From NCBI GenBank assembly GCA_964392615.1, contig CAYMRB010000007.1:1-54892 (forward strand): a DNA stretch of 54,892 nt, written 5' to 3'. Shown here piece by piece: positions 26,915 through 34,409 of the stretch (position 1 is its first letter; every line of letters starts with the position of its first letter). The DNA is from CAYMRB01 sp964392615 (lineage in GTDB: Bacteria; Planctomycetota; UBA8108). Made by a program: the position numbers and the translations under genes. The notes below the pieces were generated by a model. That model made no database searches, was not told the DNA's origin, and saw nothing but the letters and a program-made list of their open reading frames with translations.

Positions 26915-26943
26915 TTGTTCGGTCTCGGGACGCGGAGTAAGAT
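26915..26943 (+). promoter_or_regulatory. Sigma-70-like promoter for the third 15-heme cytochrome
   Basis: TTGTTC and TAAGAT are separated by 17 bases, ending 41 bases before the ATG at 26985. Both hexamers are close to the housekeeping consensus. It lies in the 171-base divergent region shared with the NapC/NirT-type gene. Confidence 0.55.
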
Positions 26944-26984
26944 GGCCGCCCTACTTTCTCGACCCGGGGATTTCATCGCGCACC

Positions 26985-28625
26985 ATGAAGCGTCGGAATG
27001 CGAGCGCCGCCACGACTGCCGGCTCTGCATCGGGCCGCCGAGTCGGTCGCATCGCGTCGTGGGCGGCCGTGGCGACGGCCCTCGCCCTCTCTCTTCTCAC
27101 GTGGCAGGATCGTGCCGGTGACGCTGCCGGCGCGGCTGCCGATGACGGGCATCGCGACGCCGCACGCGAGGGGGAGAGGCCCCAGGCCCGGGACTACAGC
27201 CTCGACTGCACGACCGCCGGTTGCCACGCCGAGCTCCTCCAGACGCCGCGCATCCACGCCCCCGTCGCGGTGCGCGACTGCGCTACCTGTCACGAAGCCG
27301 TCGGTGAGTCCGCGGAGCATCGCTTTCGTGCGACGCGAGACGACAAGGGCCTGTGCACGTTCTGTCACGAGCTCTCGGCGGACGACTACTCCTTCCAGCA
27401 CCAGCCGTACGCCGACCACGACTGCGTCGGCTGCCACGACCCTCACGGCGGCGCGACCGGCGACTTCCTGAAGGGGACGTCGCTCGCCGAGACCTGCGGG
27501 TCATGCCATGAGGACTGCGAGGAGGTTTACGGGCACGAGCCGGTCGCGGCGGGCGACTGTCGCGTGTGTCACGAGATGCACCAGGGGGACCATCCGTCCC
27601 TCCTCGTCAAGCCCGAGCTCGACCTGTGCAACGACTGCCACCGCGATCAGATCGAGGCCTTCCGGGCCGCCGATCGCGTCCACGAGCCGGTGCTTCAACA
27701 GTGCAGCGCGTGTCACAGGACTCACGGTGGCGACCACAAGGCGCTGCTCCATCAGGAGCCCGAGTTCTTGTGCGGAAACTGCCACGGCGACGTCGTCCGC
27801 GGCGTCGAGCGGGTCGGGAGCCTGCACGGCCCGGTCATGGAGGACAAGGACTGCGCGGGTTGCCACTCGCCGCACATGAGCCACCTCGACAAGCTCCTGG
27901 TCACCGAGGAGGTCGAGTTGTGCCTCGCATGCCACGATCGCCCGATCGAGGTCGTGGGCGAAGCAGGGTCCAGGCCGGGCCGCCCGCAGGCGAGGTCGGG
28001 AGACCTACAACAGCCGCCCTCGCCTCGCAAGAAGCGAGCTCGAGGCCAACGCGAGCCGGCACCGAAGCGGATTATCGCGGACATCCGCAAGGCGATTGCG
28101 GAAGCGAAGTTCGTGCACGGCCCCGTGGCGGAGGGGAAGTGCGTCGCGTGCCATCTCCCCCACTCGTCGTCCCATCGCTCGCTGCTTCGGGGCCAATACC
28201 CGGAGACGATCTACACGGACTTCGCGGACACCGCCTACGGCGTTTGCTTCACGTGTCACGAGAAGCCGCTGGCGACGGAGGAGCGGACGACGCTGACGAA
28301 ATTCCGCGACGGTGACCGCAACCTCCACTTCGTGCACGTCAACCGCGACAAGGGGCGTACGTGCTTCGCGTGCCACGAGACCCACGGCAGCCAGCAAGAG
28401 GCGCTGATGCGAGGGAGCCTGCCATTCGGCCCCGGCGGATGGACGCTGGTCCTGGACTACGAGCGCACCGCGAACGGCGGCCGCTGCGGTGCGTCGTGCC
28501 ACCAGGAGCAGATCTACGACCGCGTCACGCCGAGCACGAAGCCGCTCGCACCCGGAACGACTCGCGTGCCCAGCAGCCCCGAGACGTCCGGCGCGAGCGA
28601 GCCGACGCCCGATCGCCCGCGCTGA
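26985..28625 (+). CDS. 15-heme c-type cytochrome (CX4CH-13xCX2CH-CX3CH), third paralogue
   Basis: The protein has 546 residues. The ATG at 26985 opens a basic N-terminus and a hydrophobic segment (22-38). Heme motifs run from C75-T-T-A-G-C-H81 (CX4CH) through 13 CX2CH to C-G-A-S-C-H (CX3CH). The same landmarks as in the two other 15-heme proteins recur: VHGPV before canonical motifs, KFRDGDRNLHFVHVN, and GGRCGASCH at the end. A basic, proline-rich insert (PSPRKKRARGQREPAPKR) separates the eleventh and twelfth canonical motifs and is absent from the other two. The gene is divergent from the ImcH-like gene, suggesting that this cytochrome takes electrons from it. It converges on the hexaheme gene. 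Confidence 0.88.
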   Translation: MKRRNASAATTAGSASGRRVGRIASWAAVATALALSLLTWQDRAGDAAGAAADDGHRDAAREGERPQARDYSLDCTTAGCHAELLQTPRIHAPVAVRDCATCHEAVGESAEHRFRATRDDKGLCTFCHELSADDYSFQHQPYADHDCVGCHDPHGGATGDFLKGTSLAETCGSCHEDCEEVYGHEPVAAGDCRVCHEMHQGDHPSLLVKPELDLCNDCHRDQIEAFRAADRVHEPVLQQCSACHRTHGGDHKALLHQEPEFLCGNCHGDVVRGVERVGSLHGPVMEDKDCAGCHSPHMSHLDKLLVTEEVELCLACHDRPIEVVGEAGSRPGRPQARSGDLQQPPSPRKKRARGQREPAPKRIIADIRKAIAEAKFVHGPVAEGKCVACHLPHSSSHRSLLRGQYPETIYTDFADTAYGVCFTCHEKPLATEERTTLTKFRDGDRNLHFVHVNRDKGRTCFACHETHGSQQEALMRGSLPFGPGGWTLVLDYERTANGGRCGASCHQEQIYDRVTPSTKPLAPGTTRVPSSPETSGASEPTPDRPR

Positions 28626-28662
28626 GGGCTCGCCGACCGGCAGTCGCCGCGCCGCGTTCCGG

Positions 28663-29475
28663 TCAGAACGAGTGACACGACAGGCAGAGGCTGCTGCCGT
28701 GGTTCGACATCACGAGCAGGTCCTCCGCGGTGGAGAACGGATCGTGACAGGTCACGCACTCGACGCGCCCCTCCGGCAGGACGAGCCGCTCGTCGAGCGA
28801 GGCGACAGGCAGAAGCGAGTTGTCCGAGAACCCGCGCGGTCGCGATAGATAGGGCACGCCGACCGGATGCGACGAGCCGGCCGATCCGACCCCCGGCGCC
28901 GTCACACCGCCGTGGACATCTTCTCCGACCGTGCCGTCGTGGCACACGAGACACTGGGACTCGACGCCGAGAGCCGTCGAGTGACGCGTCTTCAGCATCG
29001 GATGCGCGATCGAGAAGAACGCCGCGTGTCCCGAATCGGTCGTTCGGCGCGATCCCGACTCGCTTCCCTTCTCCGTGTCGCGGTGACAGGTCTCGCAGAA
29101 CGCGCGCCCCCATGCGTCGCCGCGCAACTCGGCAGCGGACGCGATCGATGTCTGCACCCCGCTATCGAATCCGCCGTGGCCGCTCGTAGCGACGTGACAC
29201 GTGCGACACGTGATCCGACCGCGCGCATCCAGCGGCCACTCGTCGGGTACCTGCGCGCGACGGGGCCGAACGCCGACCGGATGCCCGCGCGATGCCGCCC
29301 GCTGATGGCACGAGTCACAACGCTCCCGCGAAGCCGTCATGGCGACGGTCGCAGCGCCGGCCTCACCGGATTCGACTCGATGATCCTCGAAACACACGCC
29401 AACCAAGACGAGCAGCGTCAAGGCGATCCCTCCGGGTCCGCCCCTGCGCAACCCGCGCAATGCGGTATCACTCAC
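28663..29475 (-). CDS. Hexaheme c-type cytochrome
   Basis: The protein has 270 residues. The GTG at 29475 is chosen because GAGGGG lies 7 bases upstream and the start is followed closely by a hydrophobic segment (GGIALTLLVLVGV); the open frame extends upstream without a better signal. Six CX2CH motifs occur: CDSCH, CRTCH, CETCH, CLVCH, CVTCH and CLSCH. The C-terminal half, with CLVCHDGT, SSHPVGVPY, GRVECVTCHDP and SSLCLSCH at the very end, is the same module as in the tetraheme and 12-heme proteins. HPVGV occurs twice. It is probably a periplasmic or exported electron carrier. It is convergent with the third 15-heme gene, with 37 bases between. Confidence 0.85.
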   Translation of the reverse strand: MSDTALRGLRRGGPGGIALTLLVLVGVCFEDHRVESGEAGAATVAMTASRERCDSCHQRAASRGHPVGVRPRRAQVPDEWPLDARGRITCRTCHVATSGHGGFDSGVQTSIASAAELRGDAWGRAFCETCHRDTEKGSESGSRRTTDSGHAAFFSIAHPMLKTRHSTALGVESQCLVCHDGTVGEDVHGGVTAPGVGSAGSSHPVGVPYLSRPRGFSDNSLLPVASLDERLVLPEGRVECVTCHDPFSTAEDLLVMSNHGSSLCLSCHSF

Positions 29476-29873
29476 GTCAGAGCCCCTCTCTGTCGACAAC
29501 CGCCAGCAAGCCCGGCCACCCTCGGACGCGGGCTGTCGAAGGATAGCATCGCCCCCCGGAAGCGTCGCCTGACCGCGACCGCCCCGGAAGAAACGGCGCA
29601 CCGATCCGGGCGCGGCGCCGGTTGGCACGATCATTGCTCGTGCGGTCCTCCCCGTGACGCTCAGCAGGGCGCGTCGCGAGCGGAGCTCATCCTCGGTGCT
29701 TCAAATCCCCCACCCCTGCGGGAGAATCCGGGCGTGATGGTCCATCTGCGGCTCGCCAGCGGCTGGCGAATCAGGCTCGCATGCGGCCCGCGCCGCGAAC
29801 CGCCCGTCGGGTCGGCTCCGAGGAAGGCCCAGTGCGTGTCCCTTCAATCCCGCGTTCGACAGGGAGGTCACCG
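29476..29873. other. Divergent intergenic region
   Basis: These 398 bases lie between the hexaheme cytochrome gene (minus) and the DUF2271 gene (plus). I see no gene. A TGCTATCCT element (29540-29548, minus) is a promoter candidate for the cytochrome. A TTCAAATCCC run near 29700 resembles a tRNA T-arm but has no cloverleaf around it. Confidence 0.55.
29540..29548 (-). promoter_or_regulatory. Extended -10 promoter-like element TGCTATCCT
   Basis: On the minus strand TGC precedes TATCCT, about 65 bases before the GTG start of the hexaheme gene. It belongs to the same TGCTA pattern as other elements in the window. Confidence 0.35.
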
Positions 29874-31184
29874 ATGACCCAGTCTCGCTGCTTCGCCTCC
29901 TGCCTCGTCGCCATCGTGACATGCGTCTCACCCGGCCTGTTCGCTCAAACGCAAGGCACTTTGACATTCCGTGTCACGACCGTGCAGCGCTCCGGCCAGC
30001 GATACAATCCGCGACACGTCTTCGCCGCCTGGGTCACCGACGTGGACAATCACTTCGTCAGAACCCTCGAGAAGCGAGGGTCCCGACGAGAGCAGTACCT
30101 GTACACCTGGCGCGACAACGCCGGCGGGGATGACACCGACGCCGTGACGGGCGCCACTCTGAGCAGCCACCGCACCCACGAGCTGTCATGGGATGGCCGC
30201 GACAGCTCCGGCGAGCTCGTGCCCGACGGCGAGTACCGCATCCGCGTCGAGTTCACGGCCGCTCACGAGCAAGGGCCGCTGACGCCGATCAACCTGCTGC
30301 GATTCACCAAAGGGGCCGAGCCCTTCACGCTCGAGCCGTCCGATCAGACGAACTTCCGGGACATGCACCTCGAGTACCGACCCGACGTCGAGACCGCCAC
30401 GCTCATCGCCATGCGCAGCACGTGGAGGTACAACGACGCGGGCATCGACCTTCACGACACCGACTGGAAGCTCGTCGACTTCGACGATTCCGAATGGTCC
30501 TCGGGCGCCGGCGTGCTCGGCTACGGCGACAGTCCTGCGACCGAACTCGAGTACGGACCCGACTCGGACGACAAGCACCCGTGCTACTACTTCCGCCACC
30601 GTTTCGAGGCGGACTGGAGCCCCTCGTCCGTCCGGCTTCGAGCGCTGCGCGACGACGGCTGCGTCGTCTACCTGAACGGAGCCGAGGTCTTCCGCAGCAA
30701 CATGCCCGGAGGAACGATCGGGTTCGACACCCTGGCCGACGACACGGCCGGCGGCTCGGACGAGACGACGTACTTCCAGTCGGTGGTCGACCCCGAGCTC
30801 ATGCGGCGCGGGACGAACGTCGTCGCGGTCGAGGTGCATCAGGCTTCGTCGAGCAGCAGCGATCTGTCGTTCGACCTGCAGCTCATGGCCGCGCCGCCGC
30901 CCGAGGCGTCCGTGTTCCGCCGCGGCGACGCGACGGGCGAGGGCGAGCACGACATCAGTGACGCGATCTCCGTCCTCGCCTTTCTGTTCCAAGGCGGGCC
31001 GCAGCCGGAGTGCCGCAGTGCGGCCGACGTCAACCCCGACGGCTCGCTCGACGTATCCGACGCCGTGACGTTGCTGCTCTCCCTGTTCGGCGGCGACGTG
31101 GAGATTCCGCCGCCCTACCCGGACTGCGGCGAGGACCCGACGCAGACCGCGCTCGACTGCCACGAGTACTCGGGCTGCGGCTAA
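29874..31184 (+). CDS. Secreted DUF2271 protein with flavinylation-like motif, galactose-binding-like domain and dockerin-like tail
   Basis: The protein has 436 residues; GGGAGG stands 6 bases before the ATG, and the signal ends near LFAQ (25). Residues 28-130 match DUF2271 (TLTFRVTTVQRSGQRYNPRHVFAAWV...WDGRDSSGELVPDGEYRIRVEF) and contain D89-A-V-T-G-A-T95-L-S-S, which fits the D(A/G)x(S/T)GAT consensus at which ApbE attaches FMN through Thr. Residues 160-340 form a planctomycetal beta-sandwich (YFRHRFEADW, DDGCVVYLNGAEVF, VVAVEVHQ). The C-terminus has two dockerin-like repeats (RGDATGEGEHDISDA, ADVNPDGSLDVSDA) and CGEDPT. It could be a surface flavoprotein near the cytochrome locus. No ApbE gene is in the window, so flavinylation is a prediction. 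Confidence 0.78.
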   Translation: MTQSRCFASCLVAIVTCVSPGLFAQTQGTLTFRVTTVQRSGQRYNPRHVFAAWVTDVDNHFVRTLEKRGSRREQYLYTWRDNAGGDDTDAVTGATLSSHRTHELSWDGRDSSGELVPDGEYRIRVEFTAAHEQGPLTPINLLRFTKGAEPFTLEPSDQTNFRDMHLEYRPDVETATLIAMRSTWRYNDAGIDLHDTDWKLVDFDDSEWSSGAGVLGYGDSPATELEYGPDSDDKHPCYYFRHRFEADWSPSSVRLRALRDDGCVVYLNGAEVFRSNMPGGTIGFDTLADDTAGGSDETTYFQSVVDPELMRRGTNVVAVEVHQASSSSSDLSFDLQLMAAPPPEASVFRRGDATGEGEHDISDAISVLAFLFQGGPQPECRSAADVNPDGSLDVSDAVTLLLSLFGGDVEIPPPYPDCGEDPTQTALDCHEYSGCG

Positions 31185-31347
31185 GTGCCGTGTTTTGCAA
31201 GTTCCTGTGCATATCGAGCGAGCAGATTCGTTCGCTGGCGCGGCGCGCGAAGGAGTCCATGCCGGAGGCGCATAGTCGACTGAGCGCAACAAAGCCAGCG
31301 GGCGTAGATGCCGCTCGTATGCACAGGAACTTGTGAAAGGCGGCACT
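31184..31347. repeat. Inverted-repeat element A
   Basis: Arms of 29 bases at 31184-31212 and 31319-31347 match at 25 of 29 positions and enclose 106 bases. The first base is the last base of the upstream TAA stop. The arms begin AGTGCCG and end TGTGCAT. The loop contains a further small hairpin (GAGCGAGCAG/TTCGTTCGCT). No protein is encoded. Confidence 0.8.
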
Positions 31348-31348
31348 G

Positions 31349-31432
31349 AGTGCCGTGTTTCGCATATGCTTGTGCATTCCCGCCGGGCGAAGGCGCCGGC
31401 GGTATGCACAATGATCTGTAAAAGGCGACACT
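31349..31432. repeat. Inverted-repeat element B, related to A
   Basis: Arms of 29 bases at 31349-31377 and 31404-31432 match at 21 of 29 positions around a 26-base loop. Both arms begin and end like those of element A, and mismatched positions 8-9 and 13-14 are the same in both elements. It ends 4 bases before the next start codon, so the two elements fill the whole intergenic region. Confidence 0.78.
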
Positions 31433-31436
31433 CAGG

Positions 31437-33539
31437 ATGAGCCGAGAGTCGAACAATCGGGCAGGCGAGAGCACGACAGCTGGTCGACGCCGGCGGATTC
31501 CGCTGTGGCGCAAGGCGCTGTACTCGCTCGCCGTCACGGTGACGCTTCTCGCGCTTCTGGAGCTCGTCCTTCTGGTCGCCGGCGTGAGTCCGGTGCTCGA
31601 CGACGAGGACCCGTACGTCGGCTTCAGCTCGCACGTACCGCTGTTCGTCGAGGAGGCCGAACCGGACGGCGCCCCCGTTATGGTCACCGCGACGAACAAG
31701 CGACGCTTCTTCAACGAGCAGCGCTTCGCGCGCGCGAAGCCTCCGGGCACCTCTCGCATCGTCTGCGTCGGTGGATCGACGACCTTCGGACGCCCCTACG
31801 ACGACGCGACGTCGTTCTGCGGCTGGCTCCGGGAGCTCCTCCCGGCCGTCGACCCGACGCGGCGTTGGGAAGTGATCAACGCGGGCGGCATCAGCTACGC
31901 GAGCTATCGCGTGGCCCTCGTCGTCGACGAGCTCGCCGGCTACGATCCGGACCTCGTCGTCGTGTACAGCGGGCACAACGAGTTCCTCGAGAAGCGCACG
32001 TACGAGCATCTCAGCGGCTTGCCTTCCCAGCTCCACGGGCTGGGCGGCTTGCTGGCGAGATCACGGACATACAGCGCGATTCGAATGCTTCTCGGACGTG
32101 CCGACTCGAGAGCGACGGATCGCGCCGAGCTGCCCGCGGAGGTCGACGCGATACTCGACAAATCGATCGGCCCTGATGACTACGAGCGCGACGACGAGCT
32201 CGCCGCGACCGTCGTCGAGCACTACCGCTTCAATCTGCGGCGCATGGTCGTCGCCGCCCGCGAGGTCGGCGCGCGTGTACTGCTGGTCACTCCGGCGGCG
32301 AACCTGCGGCATTGCGCACCGTTCAAGAGCGAGTCCACCGCAGGGCTCACGGATGTCGCCCGCAAGCGCTGTGACGATCTGGTCGCGGCGGCGCAACGGG
32401 AGCTCGACGCGGATCGTCCTGACGCAGCGCTCCGGGCGCTCGATGAGGCTCTCGCCGTCGATGGCCGACAGGCCCTCCCGCACTACCTGCGGGGACGGGC
32501 GCTCGACGCGCTGGGCCGAACGCCGGAGGCCATCGCGGCATGGACGCGTGCTCGCGACGAAGACGTCTGCCCCCTGAGAGCGCTTTCGCCGATACTCGCG
32601 GCCGTCGCCGAGGTCGCTGCCGAGCTCGGCGTCTCGCACGTCGACTTCGCCGATCTGCTCGCGGCGCGTTCGGCGTCCGGCGCACCCGGTGACGACTACT
32701 TCCTCGACCACGTGCACCCGACCATCGAGGCACACCGGCTGCTCGCGCTCGCCATCATCGAGCGCTTGGCGGAGATCGATTGGCTGCGGCCGGTAGCGGA
32801 GTGGAACGAAGAGGCCGTCGCGCGGATCGTCGAACGCGTCGAGTCAGGGCTCGACGACGCGGCGCACGGCCTGGCGCTTCGCAACCTCGCGCAGGTGTTG
32901 CGCTGGGCGGGGAAGCACGAGGAAGCCGGCAAGCTGGCTCAGCGTGCGCTCGCGCTCGTCCCGGAGGACGCGCAGGCGCACTACCTGCGGGGTTGCGAGC
33001 TGTTGCGCCGGGGACAGACCGCGGAGGCGACCGAGAGCTTCCAGGCGGCGATCGACATCGACGCGAGCTTCTCGCCGGCGAGCAACGAGCTCGGGATCGT
33101 CCACATGCGTGCCGGGCGCAACACCGACGCGCTGAAGTTCTTCGAGAGCGCGGTCGCGGCGAACGCCGGCTTCGCGGAAGCCTGGCTCAACCTCGGCCTC
33201 GTTCGAGAGAGGACCGGCAACCTCACGGGGGCCGTCGAGGCCTACGGGCGCGCGGCCGCGGCGCGACCCGACTTCGCACCGCCGCACTATCACCTCGGCA
33301 GCCTGCTGACGAAGCTCGGACAGCTCGAACGCGCGCTCGCGAGTTGCCGCCGTGCGGTGGCCGCCGATCCGAGCTTCGCCGAGGCGCACCAGGAGCTCGG
33401 GTTCGTCTTGGCGCGACGCGGGGCGTTCGCCGAGGCCGCACGCTGCTTCGAGCGCGCCCTCGAGTTGAAGCCGGGTTTCGAGGCGGCTCGTGCGAACCTC
33501 GAGCATGTTCGCAAGCGGCTGCAGGACGCGCCGCGATAG
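31437..33539 (+). CDS. SGNH/GDSL-hydrolase-like membrane protein with C-terminal TPRs
   Basis: The 700-residue protein has a basic N-terminus and one membrane helix (27-49). Residues 105-440 form an SGNH hydrolase fold with all catalytic blocks: GGSTTFG (S114), NAGGISYASYR, GHNE (N181) and DHVH (D424 and H427). Residues 290-350 hold a short TPR-like insert (ALRALDEALAVDGRQALPHYLRGRALDALGRTPEAI). From about 470 on there are six or so TPRs (AHYLRGCELLRRGQTAEATESFQAAIDID and similar). This architecture is frequent in Planctomycetota and may act on acylated cell-surface glycans; the substrate is unknown. It starts just after the two inverted-repeat elements and no ribosome binding site stands out. 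Confidence 0.82.
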   Translation: MSRESNNRAGESTTAGRRRRIPLWRKALYSLAVTVTLLALLELVLLVAGVSPVLDDEDPYVGFSSHVPLFVEEAEPDGAPVMVTATNKRRFFNEQRFARAKPPGTSRIVCVGGSTTFGRPYDDATSFCGWLRELLPAVDPTRRWEVINAGGISYASYRVALVVDELAGYDPDLVVVYSGHNEFLEKRTYEHLSGLPSQLHGLGGLLARSRTYSAIRMLLGRADSRATDRAELPAEVDAILDKSIGPDDYERDDELAATVVEHYRFNLRRMVVAAREVGARVLLVTPAANLRHCAPFKSESTAGLTDVARKRCDDLVAAAQRELDADRPDAALRALDEALAVDGRQALPHYLRGRALDALGRTPEAIAAWTRARDEDVCPLRALSPILAAVAEVAAELGVSHVDFADLLAARSASGAPGDDYFLDHVHPTIEAHRLLALAIIERLAEIDWLRPVAEWNEEAVARIVERVESGLDDAAHGLALRNLAQVLRWAGKHEEAGKLAQRALALVPEDAQAHYLRGCELLRRGQTAEATESFQAAIDIDASFSPASNELGIVHMRAGRNTDALKFFESAVAANAGFAEAWLNLGLVRERTGNLTGAVEAYGRAAAARPDFAPPHYHLGSLLTKLGQLERALASCRRAVAADPSFAEAHQELGFVLARRGAFAEAARCFERALELKPGFEAARANLEHVRKRLQDAPR

Positions 33540-33639
33540 CCTCGCGGGCGTAAATCGCGAATCGTAGGATCTCGCGTTTGTGCGCCCCGGCATCGGCCGA
33601 TACCATGTGCGGCCCGATCGAACACACACGACCCATCGA

Positions 33640-34395
33640 ATGCACCCATTCAACCTGGAAGACGAGGTCGCCCTGGTCACCGGCGGAGCGACCGGCATCG
33701 GATTCGGCATCGCGCGCTCGTTCATCGACGCCGGCGCCCGAGTCGTGCTGTGCAGCCGCGACGAGAAGGCTCTCGGCGATGCGGCAGGCCGGCTCGGCCG
33801 ACGCGCGACGTACCGAGTTCACGACGTCACGGCGCTCGATCAGGCCGACTCCCTGGTCGCGGCGATCGACGAGGAGATCGGCCCGGTCTCGATCCTCGTC
33901 AACAACGCCGGAGTCCACCTGAAGAAGCCGGCCGAGGACGTCACTCCGGCCGAGTTTCAACGCGTCCTGGACGTGCACCTCGTCGGAGCGCACGCTCTGA
34001 CCGTCGCTGCCGGCAAGGGCATGCTCGAGCGGGGACACGGCTCGGTCCTGTTCATCGCTTCGATGGCGTCGCTCTTCGGCATCCGCGAGGTCGTCGCGTA
34101 CTCCGCGGCGAAGTCGGCGTTCCTCGGAGTGGTCCGAACGCTCGCCACCGAGTGGGGTCCCCGCGGCGTGCGCGTCAACGCAATCGCGCCGGGCTGGATC
34201 GAGAGCGCCATGATGCGCAACGCTCTCGACAACGACCCGCCGCGCAAGGAGAGGATCCTCGGTCGCACGCCCCTCGGGCGGTTCGGCGAAGCGGAGGACA
34301 TCGGCTGGGCGGCGACCTATCTCTGCTCGCCCGCCGGGAGGTTCGTCACCGGAGCCTGCCTGCCGGTGGACGGAGGGGCGTCGATCGGATTCTGA
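33640..34395 (+). CDS. SDR family NAD(P)-dependent oxidoreductase, probably sugar-acid (mannonate/gluconate type)
   Basis: The 251-residue protein is of classical SDR length. It has TGGATGIG (14-21) for the cofactor, NNAG, SMAS, Y154-S-A-A-K158 and the C-terminal GACLPVDGG. Arg and Ser at CSRDE after the second strand suggest NADP. The ATG at 33640 gives the usual SDR start; a GTG at 33580 would add 20 unsupported residues. The next gene, 14 bases later, is mannonate dehydratase. The pair suggests that this enzyme is the fructuronate/mannonate or gluconate-5-dehydrogenase-type reductase of a uronate pathway, but SDR substrate cannot be fixed from sequence. Confidence 0.85.
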   Translation: MHPFNLEDEVALVTGGATGIGFGIARSFIDAGARVVLCSRDEKALGDAAGRLGRRATYRVHDVTALDQADSLVAAIDEEIGPVSILVNNAGVHLKKPAEDVTPAEFQRVLDVHLVGAHALTVAAGKGMLERGHGSVLFIASMASLFGIREVVAYSAAKSAFLGVVRTLATEWGPRGVRVNAIAPGWIESAMMRNALDNDPPRKERILGRTPLGRFGEAEDIGWAATYLCSPAGRFVTGACLPVDGGASIGF

Positions 34396-34409
34396 CGCCG
34401 CCTGTCGCC

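Noticed and set aside
28635..28664. Hairpin GACCGG/CCGGTC between convergent cytochrome genes as a bidirectional terminator
   Set aside because: Only a 6-bp stem with an 18-base loop, no U tract, and it overlaps a stop codon.
29690..29735. TTCAAATCCCCC run resembling a tRNA T-arm
   Set aside because: No acceptor stem, anticodon arm or D-arm can be drawn around it.
30186..32036. 616-codon minus-strand frame spanning the DUF2271 gene, the inverted repeats and the SGNH gene
   Set aside because: It crosses non-coding hairpin elements and two well-supported genes on the other strand; no recognisable domain.
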